Below, one piece after another: positions 7,749 to 15,540 of a DNA stretch of 64,000 nucleotides. How positions within the stretch are numbered: position 1 is the stretch's first letter; each line of letters begins with the position of its first letter. Source of the DNA: VRUE01 sp963706605. Its GTDB lineage: Bacteria > Actinomycetota > Thermoleophilia > Solirubrobacterales > 70-9. A program made the position numbers and the translations under genes. The stretch is taken from assembly GCA_963706605.1 (NCBI GenBank), contig OY970165.1, positions 248,001 through 312,000 of the forward strand. Direction: 5' to 3'. The notes beneath the pieces were generated by a model, which searched no databases, was not told the origin of the DNA, and worked only from the letters and a program-made list of their open reading frames with translations.

Positions 7749-7797
7749 GACGAGGTGTGCGTTGACCCCGTTATACGGGGAAAATGCAAACTTCGTC
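7749..7797. repeat. 49-nt palindromic repeat (family B, copy 1)
   Basis: Imperfect palindrome just after the lipoprotein gene: outer arms 7749-7760 and 7786-7797 match at 10 of 12 positions, and an inner stem CCCCG/CGGGG flanks the loop TTATA. Reading GTTGACCCCGTTATACGGGG then AAAA, it matches the reverse complement of the element at 61264-61307 (GTTAACCCCGGTATAGGGCG, TAAAA) over about 25 nt. Probable dispersed repeat of unknown function. Confidence 0.6.
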
Positions 7798-7836
7798 CGA
7801 GATCAGGGCGTCTGAGCCGCTCGTCACCATTGCTGG

Positions 7837-9012
7837 GTGACCGTCGTGCTCGCAATCGTCTGCGCCCTGCTCGCCGCTGGGTTGATCTACGCGCTCATTT
7901 CTCGTCCGCAACCGGTTGCCCCGGAGGCGCCGGACCTCGGCCCCGCGATCCAGGCGGCGACCTCGAAGGCGGTCGCCGACCTGCAGCGGATGAACGAGGA
8001 GTCGCGCAAGGTCGACGCCCAGGCGGCGGAGGCGACCCTGGACAAGCGCCAGGCGGAGATCAAGGCGCTTACGGAGAGGATCGCCAAGGGCCAGGAGAAG
8101 ATCGAGAAAGAGGTGCAGAGACGGGGCGAGGCGGACCTGCAGACCCGCACCCTGCTGGAGCAGATGGGCCAGACGGTCGGCAACCTCAACTCCGAGACCG
8201 CCGGGCTGAAGAAGGCGCTGCGCCAGCCCCAGACGCGCGGCCAGTGGGGTGAGCTTCAGCTCCGCCGCTGCGTCGAGATCGCCGGGATGACCGAGCACGT
8301 CGACTTCGAGCTGCAGGAGACCCTCCATACGGACGACGGCAGGCTGCGCCCGGACGCACGCTTCCTGCTGCCCGAGGGCCGCAGCTTCATCGCCGACTCC
8401 AAGGTGCCGCTCGACGCCTTCCTCGACGCCCAGGAGGCCGAGATCGAGGCCGAGCGCATCATCCAGCTCGAACGCCACGCACGGCAGGCGCGAGAGCACA
8501 TCCGCAGCCTCAGCTCCAAGGACTACCAGGGCCAGTTCGGGGCCGGCGAGATGCCCGACCTGGTGATCTGCTTCATCCCCAACGAGCCCGCCATGCACGC
8601 CGCCTTCGCCGCCGACCCCACGCTCTTCGACTACGCGCTGGAGCGCAACGTGCTCGTGGTCAGCCCGACCTCGCTGATCGGCCTGCTGCGGACGATGGAG
8701 CTCGGCTGGCGCCAGGAGCGGATGGTGGCCGAGGCGGCGGAGATCGCCGAGGCGGCGGCGACTCTGCACGGGCGCTTTTCCAGGTTCCTCGGCGAGCTGA
8801 CCAAGGTCGGCAATGGCCTGAACTCAGCCGCCACCGCCTACGACTCCGCCGTCGCCTCGATGCAGAGCCGGCTGCTGCCGCAGCTGCGCAAGGTCGAGGA
8901 CCTCGGCATCGCACCGGGCAAGGAGATCAAGCCGCCCGAGCCGATCGAGATCACCGTGCGGGAGATAACCGCGCCGGAGCTGCGCGAGGCCGACACCCCC
9001 GTGCTCGATTAG
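7837..9012 (+). CDS. rmuC: DNA recombination protein RmuC
   Basis: RmuC-family protein (391 aa) thought to limit recombination at inverted repeats through a PD-(D/E)XK-like nuclease domain. The order is: one N-terminal membrane segment (VVLAIVCALLAAGLIYALI), a coiled coil at about residues 40-110, then the conserved RmuC core with RGQWGELQLRR, RPDARFLLP, SFIADSKVPLDAF, LSSKDYQGQF and LVVSPTSLIGLLRTM. These are the standard family landmarks. Start GTG at 7837. It follows the palindromic repeat by 40 nt and precedes ccr by 39 nt. Confidence 0.93.
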   Translation: MTVVLAIVCALLAAGLIYALISRPQPVAPEAPDLGPAIQAATSKAVADLQRMNEESRKVDAQAAEATLDKRQAEIKALTERIAKGQEKIEKEVQRRGEADLQTRTLLEQMGQTVGNLNSETAGLKKALRQPQTRGQWGELQLRRCVEIAGMTEHVDFELQETLHTDDGRLRPDARFLLPEGRSFIADSKVPLDAFLDAQEAEIEAERIIQLERHARQAREHIRSLSSKDYQGQFGAGEMPDLVICFIPNEPAMHAAFAADPTLFDYALERNVLVVSPTSLIGLLRTMELGWRQERMVAEAAEIAEAAATLHGRFSRFLGELTKVGNGLNSAATAYDSAVASMQSRLLPQLRKVEDLGIAPGKEIKPPEPIEITVREITAPELREADTPVLD

Positions 9013-9051
9013 GATTCGCCGCCCGTCACCAAAGACCCGCGGAGGACCCTC

Positions 9052-10314
9052 TTGGCCGTCGACAGCAGCGCAGTTGCGAAGTTGGATGTGGAGCCCGGAA
9101 CGCTGCCCGAGACGATGGCGGCGTGGGTGATTCGCCAGGAGCGCGAGGGCGAGCCCAACGACGCCTTCCAGCTCGAGCAGATCGATGTTCCCGAGCCCAG
9201 CGCCTTCGAGGTGATCGTCCGCGTGATGGCCGCCGGGGTCAACTTCAACAACGTCTGGGCGGCGCTCGGCGAGCCGGTCTCGGTCTTCGGCTACGGCGAC
9301 CACCCCGAGTACGGCCACCACATCGGCGGCTCGGACGCTTCGGGGATCGTCTGGAAAGTCGGCGAGGGCGTCACCCGCTGGAAGCCGGGCGACGAGGTCG
9401 TGGTCCACTGCAACCAGGCCTCCTATGAGGACGTCGAGGTGCACGGGCTCGACCCGCTCGCCGCGCCGAGCCAGAGGATCTGGGGCTATGAGACGACCTG
9501 GGGCTCCTTCGCCCAGTTCACCAAGGTCCAAGCGCAGCAGCTCCTCCCTCGCCCCCAGAACCTCTCCTGGGCCGAGTCCTCCGCCTACGGCCTGACCTAC
9601 TTCACCGCCTACCGCATGCTGATCGACCAGTGCAAGCTGCAGCCCGGCCACAACGTCTTGATCTGGGGCGCGGCCGGCGGGCTCGGCGTCTTCGCCGTCC
9701 AGCTCTGCAAGGCGGCCGGCGCCAACGCGGTCGGCGTCGTCTCCTCTGATGAGAAGGGCGAGCTGGTCAAGCAGCTGGGCGCGGTCGACTACGTCAACCG
9801 GGCCGAGTTCGGCGAGATGATGCGCACCCCGGAGAACCTCGTCGACAAAGCGGCGGACAAGGAGCGCTTCAAGGCCTCGCGCGGCTTCGCCAAGCGGGTC
9901 AAAGAGATCCTCGGCGACGCCCCCGACATCGTCTTCGAGCACGTCGGCCAGGCGACCTTCCCGACCTCGGTCTTCGTCGTCAAGCCGTTCGGCAAGGTCG
10001 TCATCTGCGGCGCCACCTCGGGCTTCCAGCTCGACTTCGACGTCCGCTACCTGTGGATGCGCCAGAAGCAGATCATCGGCTCGCACTTCGCCAACGCGTA
10101 CGAGTGCATGCGGGCAAATCAGCTGATGGCGGAGGGCAAGGTGCAACCGGTGCTCTGGAAGACGATGGGCTTCGACGGCGTCCCCGGCGCACACCAGCTG
10201 CTGCACGAAAACAAGCACCTCGGCAAGATCTCGATCCTGGTCGGGGCCGAGTCCGAGGACGAGGGCAAGAACGACGACGGCCCGGGGGCGATCCGGGCGG
10301 AGGTGGGAGCCTGA
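9052..10314 (+). CDS. ccr: Crotonyl-CoA carboxylase/reductase
   Basis: Key enzyme of the ethylmalonyl-CoA pathway: reductive carboxylation of crotonyl-CoA to ethylmalonyl-CoA with NADPH and CO2. Member of the zinc-free medium-chain dehydrogenase group (420 aa). Family landmarks include GVNFNNVWAALGEPVSVF, GSDASGIVWKVGEGV, the nucleotide-binding segment VLIWGAAGGLGVFAVQLCKAAGA and the conserved C-terminal FANAYECMRAN. The start is TTG 9052, supported by GGAGG at 9041-9045. The stop overlaps the ATG of the next small gene (ATGA). The other pathway enzymes are also in this window: meaA (11751), mch (29794), mcd (33836), mcl (47466). Confidence 0.94.
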   Translation: MAVDSSAVAKLDVEPGTLPETMAAWVIRQEREGEPNDAFQLEQIDVPEPSAFEVIVRVMAAGVNFNNVWAALGEPVSVFGYGDHPEYGHHIGGSDASGIVWKVGEGVTRWKPGDEVVVHCNQASYEDVEVHGLDPLAAPSQRIWGYETTWGSFAQFTKVQAQQLLPRPQNLSWAESSAYGLTYFTAYRMLIDQCKLQPGHNVLIWGAAGGLGVFAVQLCKAAGANAVGVVSSDEKGELVKQLGAVDYVNRAEFGEMMRTPENLVDKAADKERFKASRGFAKRVKEILGDAPDIVFEHVGQATFPTSVFVVKPFGKVVICGATSGFQLDFDVRYLWMRQKQIIGSHFANAYECMRANQLMAEGKVQPVLWKTMGFDGVPGAHQLLHENKHLGKISILVGAESEDEGKNDDGPGAIRAEVGA

Positions 10315-10607
10315 TGACGGAGGTCTGCACGCTCGATTGGCACATCGCCCCCTTCCGGGCCGACCGCTGGCTCGACCTCTGGGAACCGGCGGCAGCACGG
10401 ATGCCAGCCTTCGGCGCCAAGAGCTGGTCCCTGACCCGCTCGATCGACGATCCACTCGCCTTCCAGCAGACCTCGACCTGGGAGAACCGTGCCGACTTCG
10501 AGCGCTACTGGTTCTCCGAGGAGATCGAGGCCGCGCGGGCCAGCGTCATCGACCTCTACGACCTGCCGATTCTTCCCGCCTGGCACACCCTCGTAGCGGC
10601 CGAGTAG
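10314..10607 (+). CDS. Dimeric alpha-beta barrel (ABM/EthD-like) small protein
   Basis: 97-aa protein whose start overlaps the ccr stop (ATGA at 10313-10316), so it is translationally coupled to crotonyl-CoA carboxylase/reductase. The pattern EVCTLDWHIAPFRADRWLDLWEP, SWSLTRSIDDPLAFQQTSTWENRADFERYW and a C-terminal LPAWHTLVAAE fits a ferredoxin-like antibiotic-biosynthesis-monooxygenase (ABM) fold. No catalytic residues can be assigned. Either a small monooxygenase/decarboxylase-type enzyme or a binding protein; a role linked to Ccr is inferred only from the coupling. Confidence 0.7.
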   Translation: MTEVCTLDWHIAPFRADRWLDLWEPAAARMPAFGAKSWSLTRSIDDPLAFQQTSTWENRADFERYWFSEEIEAARASVIDLYDLPILPAWHTLVAAE

Positions 10608-10615
10608 GCGAGGCC

Positions 10616-10903
10616 CTAAGCCCGCTCGAGCGGAGCCATCGTCAGGCCCGCGGTGTCGAGCTGCTCCCAGTAGTGCTCAGCGGGCTCCTTTGCGCCGGAC
10701 CAAACGATCGCCTGACCCGTGCTGTGGATGCGTTCGGCGATCTCGTGCCCCTGGGCCACCGTGACCCCTGGCAGAATCCGAGCCAGCGTCTCGGCGACGT
10801 GATCGAAGGTGTTGTGGTTGTCGTTGCAGACGATCACCCGCCACTCGCCGCCCAGGCCGGATCCGGGACCAGCCTCACGGGGCTTCTCGATCGTCGTCGA
10901 CAT
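10616..10903 (-). CDS. clpS: ClpS adaptor of the Clp protease
   Basis: N-end-rule adaptor that delivers substrates to ClpC/ClpA-ClpP. The ClpS core is clear: EWRVIVCNDNHNTFDHVAETL, then GHEIAERIHSTGQAIVWSGAKEPAEHYWEQL. It includes the Asn-Asp pair and histidines that line the degron pocket. The start is taken as ATG 10903, since CATAAT (10911-10916) lies 7 nt upstream; an in-frame ATG at 10912 is the alternative. It is convergent with the ABM-like gene, only 8 nt away. No clp ATPase is nearby. Confidence 0.9.
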   Translation of the reverse strand: MSTTIEKPREAGPGSGLGGEWRVIVCNDNHNTFDHVAETLARILPGVTVAQGHEIAERIHSTGQAIVWSGAKEPAEHYWEQLDTAGLTMAPLERA

Positions 10904-10963
10904 CGCTCGCATTATGCGCGGAAAGGCATATCCGAGGACCCGAGCTGCTCCATCGCTGCCGCG

Positions 10964-11659
10964 CTAGAAGGGGCTCGGCACGCGCATCACGACGTCGTCG
11001 AAGCTGGCCGCGGTCCCCTTGGCATTGCCGACCGCGCCGACCGAGACGCCGGATGCCCTGCCTTCCAGTTCCCCTGCTCCCGGATCGATCACGTCGGCGA
11101 CGAGCTGCCCGCCGACGAAGGCGAGGATGTGGCAGGAGCCCTTTTCGGGCCCCGTGGTCATGTTGAAGGCGCGCAGTCGCAGTTCGTTTGCCTTGTTCAG
11201 GTCCTTCGTCCTGACGTCCTTCGCGACGTGCAGATACTTGACCTGGCCGTCCGGCAGCACCTTGCGCAGCTGCGCCTTGCGCTGCAGGGGGAAGACGGCG
11301 AGCTGGTAGCCGGCGCCGGCTCCTCCGGTGCGCAGGTTGACCGCCAGAAAGGCCTTGCGCTGGGCCGCCGTCGGGGTGTTGCTGAGCAGGCGCCCGATCG
11401 CCGCGATCTCGAGGTCGCGGCCGACCACCGGAGTCCGGTACGCGCACTCCTTGGTTCGTTTACCGACCACGATGCGCAGGGCGTGGTCGGAGCCGCCACG
11501 CCCGCAGCGCTCGCCCGACAGCTTCACAATCTGGGCCCGCTGCGCTTCGGACTCCATGCCGTTGCGGTAGATGCCGATCAGCGCCGCCCCGGCGCTCGAG
11601 GCAAGGGCCAACGCAACGATGAGCATGGCGAGGCTCGCGGCTGAAAGTCGCAGTTTCAT
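10964..11659 (-). CDS. Secreted/anchored DUF1080-like (LamG-type) domain protein
   Basis: 231-aa protein with an N-terminal membrane segment or signal peptide (LSAASLAMLIVALALASSAGAALIG). The remainder ends in a beta-rich stretch with LAFVGGQLVADVIDPGAGELEGRASGVSVGAVG and a terminal FDDVVMRVP, the typical edge of 3-keto-disaccharide-hydrolase/LamG-like jelly-roll domains. Two or three Cys are present outside the signal. The start is ATG 11659: TAGGCT lies exactly 7 nt upstream (11667-11672), which argues against the longer frame from 11800. Divergent from meaA with about 90 nt between. Substrate unknown. Confidence 0.72.
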   Translation of the reverse strand: MKLRLSAASLAMLIVALALASSAGAALIGIYRNGMESEAQRAQIVKLSGERCGRGGSDHALRIVVGKRTKECAYRTPVVGRDLEIAAIGRLLSNTPTAAQRKAFLAVNLRTGGAGAGYQLAVFPLQRKAQLRKVLPDGQVKYLHVAKDVRTKDLNKANELRLRAFNMTTGPEKGSCHILAFVGGQLVADVIDPGAGELEGRASGVSVGAVGNAKGTAASFDDVVMRVPSPF

Positions 11660-11750
11660 CGTTCGCAGCCTAAACACAGCCCCTGGGAAAAGGTGCGCGC
11701 TGTGACGGATGAACGCCGTCTTTCCCCTTGTGGCAAATATCATTGATGCG

Positions 11751-13745
11751 ATGCCAGAGCACCGACTCCCCGATCGCGACCGCCCCTGGGTGATGCGCAC
11801 CTATGCGGGCCACTCCGACGCCCGCCGCTCGAACGAGCTCTACAGAGGCAATCTCGCCAAGGGCCAGACCGGCCTCTCGATCGCCTTCGACCTACCGACC
11901 CAGACCGGCTATGACCCCGATCACGTCCTCGCCCGCGGCGAGGTCGGCAAGGTCGGCGTCTCGGTTGTCCACAAGGGCGACATGCACCAGCTGCTCGACG
12001 GGATCCCACTCGACGAGATGAACACCTCGATGACGATCAACGCGACCGCCGCCTGGCTGCTCGGCCTCTACGTCACGGTCGCCGAGGAGAACGGCGTCGA
12101 GCGAGCCAAGCTGACGGGGACGACCCAGAACGACATCATCAAGGAGTACCTCTCGCGCGGCACCTACGCCTTCCCGCCCGAGCCCTCGATGCGCCTGATC
12201 GCCGACATGGTCGCCTTCACCGTCAACGAGGTGCCGAGTTGGAACCCGACCAACATCTGCAGCTACCACCTGCAGGAGGCCGGCGCGACGCCGGTGCAGG
12301 AGATCGCCTACGCACTCTCCACCGGGATCGCCGTGCTCGATGAGGTGAAGGCGCGGGGCCAGGTCGCCGAGGCCGACTTCCCCAAGGTCTTCGGCCGCAT
12401 CTCCTTCTTCGTCAACGCCGGCATCCGGCTGATCGAGGAGATAGGGAAGCTGCGCGCGATGGGCCGGCTCTGGAACGAGATCGGCCGCCGGCGCTACGGC
12501 GTCACCGACGAGAAGATGCTGCGTTTCCGCTACGGCGTCCAGGTCAACTCGCTCGGCCTGACCGAGGCTCAGCCCGAGAACAACATCCAGCGGATCGTGC
12601 TCGAGGCACTCGCCGTGACGCTGAGCCGCGACGCCCGCGCCCGCGCCCTCCAGCTTCCCGCCTGGAACGAGGCGATGGGCCTTCCCCGCCCCTGGGATCA
12701 GCAGTGGAGCCTGCGCATCCAGCAGGTGTTGGCCAACGAGACCGACCTGCTCGAGTACCCCGACATCTTCGAGGGCTCGGTGGTGATGGACGGCCTGGTC
12801 GATGAGCTGACCGAGGGCGCCCGTGCCGAGATGGCCGTGGTCGAGGAGCACGGCGGCGCGGTTGCCGCGGTCCCCTACATGAAGGCGCGCCTGGTCGAGT
12901 CCCACCGCGAGCGGGTGGCGCGGATCGAGAGCGGCGAGCAGAAGGTGATCGGCCAGAACAGCTTTACCGAGACCGAGGACTCCCCGCTCACCGCGGGCGC
13001 CGACGGCGGCATCCTCACCCCGGACCCGGAGGTGGAGCGCGAGCGGGTCGAGGCGCTCGAGCAGTGGAAGGCGGAGCGCGACGAAGGCGCGGTGCTGGCG
13101 GCGCTGGAGGAGCTGGGGCGGGTTGCTCGCGACGAGAGCGCCAACGTGATGCCGGCGACGATCGCCGCCGCCAAGGCCGGCGCGACGACCGGCGAGTGGT
13201 CCGAGGTCCTGCGCGAGGCCTTCGGCGCCTACCGCGCCCCGACCGGGGTCGACGGGGCGGCGCCGCCCGGGAACCGCGACGAGCTTGCCGCGATCCGACG
13301 CCGCGTCGACGAGGTCTCCGAGCGGATCGGCCACCGAATCAAGATCCTGGTCGGCAAGCCAGGACTCGACGGGCACTCCAACGGCTCCGAGCAGATCGCA
13401 CTGCGCGCTCGCGACGCCGGCATGGAGGTGATCTACCAGGGCATCCGCCTGACTCCGGAGGAGATCGCCGAGTCGGCGCTCCAGGAGGACGTCGACGTGG
13501 TCGGGCTCTCGATCCTCTCCGGCTCCCATCTGGAGCTGGTCCCCGAGGTGGTACGGCGGCTGCGGGACGAGGAGGTCGACGTCCCGGTCGTGGTCGGCGG
13601 GATCATCCCGGTCGCCGACGCGAAGCGGTTGCGCGACGCCGGCGTCGCCGGCGTCTACACGCCCAAGGACTTCGACATCAACCGGATCATGGGCGAGATC
13701 GTCACGCTGATCGAGCAGCGCGCCGCTGCGGCGGCGACCGCCTGA
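11751..13745 (+). CDS. meaA: Ethylmalonyl-CoA mutase (MeaA/Ecm), B12-dependent
   Basis: Adenosylcobalamin-dependent mutase (664 aa) converting (2R)-ethylmalonyl-CoA to methylsuccinyl-CoA. It closely follows the MeaA pattern: DRPWVMRTYAGHSDA, the substrate barrel with LPTQTGYDPDH, MNTSMTINATAAWLL and TGTTQNDIIKEYLSRG, then a fused C-terminal B12-binding domain with DxHxxG (KPGLDGHSNGSEQ) at about residue 545 and the GGIIP loop. The MeaA type is favoured over methylmalonyl-CoA mutase by the short N-terminus and the presence of ccr 1.4 kb upstream. The start is ATG 11751; TATCAT (11738-11743) is exactly 7 nt upstream, so the longer frame from 11709 is less likely. Confidence 0.92.
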   Translation: MPEHRLPDRDRPWVMRTYAGHSDARRSNELYRGNLAKGQTGLSIAFDLPTQTGYDPDHVLARGEVGKVGVSVVHKGDMHQLLDGIPLDEMNTSMTINATAAWLLGLYVTVAEENGVERAKLTGTTQNDIIKEYLSRGTYAFPPEPSMRLIADMVAFTVNEVPSWNPTNICSYHLQEAGATPVQEIAYALSTGIAVLDEVKARGQVAEADFPKVFGRISFFVNAGIRLIEEIGKLRAMGRLWNEIGRRRYGVTDEKMLRFRYGVQVNSLGLTEAQPENNIQRIVLEALAVTLSRDARARALQLPAWNEAMGLPRPWDQQWSLRIQQVLANETDLLEYPDIFEGSVVMDGLVDELTEGARAEMAVVEEHGGAVAAVPYMKARLVESHRERVARIESGEQKVIGQNSFTETEDSPLTAGADGGILTPDPEVERERVEALEQWKAERDEGAVLAALEELGRVARDESANVMPATIAAAKAGATTGEWSEVLREAFGAYRAPTGVDGAAPPGNRDELAAIRRRVDEVSERIGHRIKILVGKPGLDGHSNGSEQIALRARDAGMEVIYQGIRLTPEEIAESALQEDVDVVGLSILSGSHLELVPEVVRRLRDEEVDVPVVVGGIIPVADAKRLRDAGVAGVYTPKDFDINRIMGEIVTLIEQRAAAAATA

Positions 13746-13790
13746 GCACTCGGGGCAGCGCCAAAGCCGGCGCCGCGCCACAATGGGGCG

Positions 13791-14357
13791 ATGAGCGAGC
13801 TGAACGGGGACCGCTCGGCCTGGCTGCGCTGCTACCGCTGCTGGTCTCGGAACCTGGAGATCCAGATCCACTACGACGCGATCCGGCGGGTCGACCCGGA
13901 GACCGCGATTCCCACCGAAGGGATCGACGAAGTGCAGGAATCGGTCGTCCAGTGCCTCGATTGCATGCACGACCAGCCTCACCTGACCTTCCAGGACGAC
14001 CGCGTGGTTCCGATCGAGGATCGCTGGGAGCGGATGATCGCCGGCACCCCTTGGGTCGCCTCATGCACGGTCACCGTCGACCAGGACCGGGTCGAGAGCT
14101 GCGCCGGCCCCGAAGCGGCCGAGCTGCTCGCCTATGGCGCGCTCGGCGAGGCCGGGGTGCGCGAGTTCTTCGCCCACGTCCGCTTCCACAAGCACGACGA
14201 AGAGCGGATCGTCGTCCACATGCTGGTCGAGCTCTACGCCCGATCCGCCGAGGAGGCGACCGAAGTTCTCGAAGCCGCCGCCCACGGCCCGTTGGAGATC
14301 ACCTCACTCGCCGAGGAGTCGCGCCCCCCGGCGCACGCCTCCGGCGAGGCGCACTGA
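13791..14357 (+). CDS. Conserved hypothetical with zinc-ribbon-like cysteines
   Basis: 188-aa soluble protein, not recognised. Two Cys pairs near the N-terminus, CYRC (about 15-18) and CLDC (about 55-58), could bind one zinc ion. The rest is alpha/beta with an acidic surface and a Pro/Ala-rich tail. CACAAT lies 6 nt before the ATG. It follows meaA by 45 nt on the same strand and could be co-transcribed with it, but no functional link is visible. Confidence 0.65.
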   Translation: MSELNGDRSAWLRCYRCWSRNLEIQIHYDAIRRVDPETAIPTEGIDEVQESVVQCLDCMHDQPHLTFQDDRVVPIEDRWERMIAGTPWVASCTVTVDQDRVESCAGPEAAELLAYGALGEAGVREFFAHVRFHKHDEERIVVHMLVELYARSAEEATEVLEAAAHGPLEITSLAEESRPPAHASGEAH

Positions 14358-14372
14358 CGGAAAGGCTTTCCC

Positions 14373-14389
14373 GAGCCCCCCAGGGGCTC
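14373..14389. terminator. Short GC hairpin after gene at 13791
   Basis: GAGCCCC and GGGGCTC form a perfect 7-bp stem with a 3-nt loop, 16 nt after the stop. No U-tract follows, so termination strength is uncertain. Confidence 0.4.
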
Positions 14390-14404
14390 ATACATTCGTC
14401 CAGT

Positions 14405-14449
14405 CTGGGTTGACAAAGGTCAGCTGACAGGGCCCTCGGTCCGACCCAG
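14405..14449 (+). promoter_or_regulatory. Structured leader of the first lyase-like gene
   Basis: CTGGGT (14405-14410) pairs with ACCCAG (14444-14449), enclosing the perfect 10-bp palindrome GTCAGCTGAC. The structure ends 5 nt before the ATG at 14455 and covers its AGGGGG ribosome-binding site. A TTGACA at 14410 has no matching -10, so this is more likely a leader hairpin or operator than a core promoter. Confidence 0.35.
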
Positions 14450-14454
14450 GGGGC

Positions 14455-15399
14455 ATGAACCGCCCCCTCTCGCACCTGGTCATCCTTTTGCTCGCCGCGC
14501 TGACGGCAGCCCTTCTTGCCGTTCCTGCCGCAGCCTCGGCCTCGAGGCCCAACCACCCGCAGACGGCCGCTCCCACCGCAACGTCGTCGACTAATCGCAC
14601 GAGCGGTCGCTCCGCCATCTCCAGAGGGCGCGCCCTGAGGCGTCACAATCAACGTTTGGTGAAGATCCGCAAGCGCGACGCCAGGCGTCGCGCAATCGCC
14701 GTCAAGAATGGCGTCGCCGTCGCCTCGCAAGCGGTCGACAACCCTGAAATTCTCTTTCGTGGTGATTTCGAGGCGGGGTTCGACGGCTGGCATGTGCAGT
14801 CGCTCGCCGAAAGGGCGACGCTCTTCTCGAGCGGCGCCTTCCAGGGGGGCCAGGCCGCCCGCTTCGAAGTTCGCGATGGCGACATCGAGCCCGAGACCGG
14901 CTCACAGCGCTCCGAGGTCTCCGGCCCCACCTTCAGCGAAGGCCAAGACCTCTACATTCGCGACGCGATCCGGATTCCGAGCGGCAACACCTACGAAGGG
15001 CCCTGGCAGATCATCCAGCAGCTACACGAGGAGGACTGGAACGACTCTCCGGGAGTGGCGGTCTTCCTCGACAGCAAGCGGACGCTGCGGCTCGGCCCCG
15101 GCGACGGCTCCCGAACCTTCTGGAACAGCGTGCCGCTGCAGAGCAATCGCTGGTACGACCTGATCTACCGGGTGAACCTCTCCCAGAGCTCCAGCGTCGG
15201 CTTCGTCGAAGTCTGGCTCGACGGCGTCCAGCAGAGCCTTGCCGGCGGCCAAACCCGGATCTATGGACAGACCATGCAGATGCCCGAAACCTACCTCAAG
15301 GCCGGCATCTATCGCTCCAGGTCGAGCACCGGGACCAGCATCGTTGAACACGATGCGATCACGGTCGGCACCAGCTACGCCGCCGTAACGACGGGCTGA
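14455..15399 (+). CDS. Secreted polysaccharide-lyase-like protein, paralogue 1
   Basis: 314-aa exported protein. A signal peptide (to about residue 29) is followed by an Arg/Lys-rich linker and then a jelly-roll domain from about residue 95 that resembles the polysaccharide lyase PF14099 group (heparin lyase I/glucuronan lyase-like). Conserved blocks shared with the next two genes are GSQRSEVSGPTFSEGQDLYI, WQIIQQLHEE, WYDLIYRVNLS, GFVEVWLDGVQQSL and MPETYLKAGIYRS. It likely cleaves or binds a uronic-acid polymer, possibly the polysaccharide made by the adjacent cluster. Start ATG 14455 has AGGGGG directly upstream. Catalytic residues cannot be assigned without alignment. Confidence 0.8.
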   Translation: MNRPLSHLVILLLAALTAALLAVPAAASASRPNHPQTAAPTATSSTNRTSGRSAISRGRALRRHNQRLVKIRKRDARRRAIAVKNGVAVASQAVDNPEILFRGDFEAGFDGWHVQSLAERATLFSSGAFQGGQAARFEVRDGDIEPETGSQRSEVSGPTFSEGQDLYIRDAIRIPSGNTYEGPWQIIQQLHEEDWNDSPGVAVFLDSKRTLRLGPGDGSRTFWNSVPLQSNRWYDLIYRVNLSQSSSVGFVEVWLDGVQQSLAGGQTRIYGQTMQMPETYLKAGIYRSRSSTGTSIVEHDAITVGTSYAAVTTG

Positions 15400-15420
15400 G
15401 GCAGGAGGGGGCCAGACTCC

Positions 15421-15445
15421 GTCCAGACCCTCTGACGGTCTGGAC
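15421..15445 (+). terminator. Hairpin after lyase-like gene 1
   Basis: GTCCAGACC (15421-15429) and GGTCTGGAC (15437-15445) form a perfect 9-bp stem with a 7-nt loop, 22 nt after the stop at 15399. No U-tract follows; a terminator or mRNA-stabilising hairpin is plausible. Confidence 0.5.
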
Positions 15446-15540
15446 GCATGTTCGATCCGATGTGCGTAGACTCGGGTCGCACCAGAGGTCGTTTCTCGCC
15501 GACCATGGCGGGTACAGGGGGCATTAAAGGGAGCTGTCAC

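Noticed and set aside
8824..10455. 543-aa minus-strand frame opposite ccr
   Set aside because: Shadow of ccr. The plus-strand gene has a complete MDR fold and a Shine-Dalgarno.
11892..13982. 696-aa minus-strand frame opposite meaA
   Set aside because: Complementary-strand shadow with Asp/Leu/Arg-rich composition and no domain; meaA on the plus strand is unambiguous.
14410..14438. TTGACA as a -35 box for the first lyase-like gene
   Set aside because: At 16-18 nt downstream the sequence is CCCTCGG, with no -10 resemblance. The TTGACA lies inside a hairpin.
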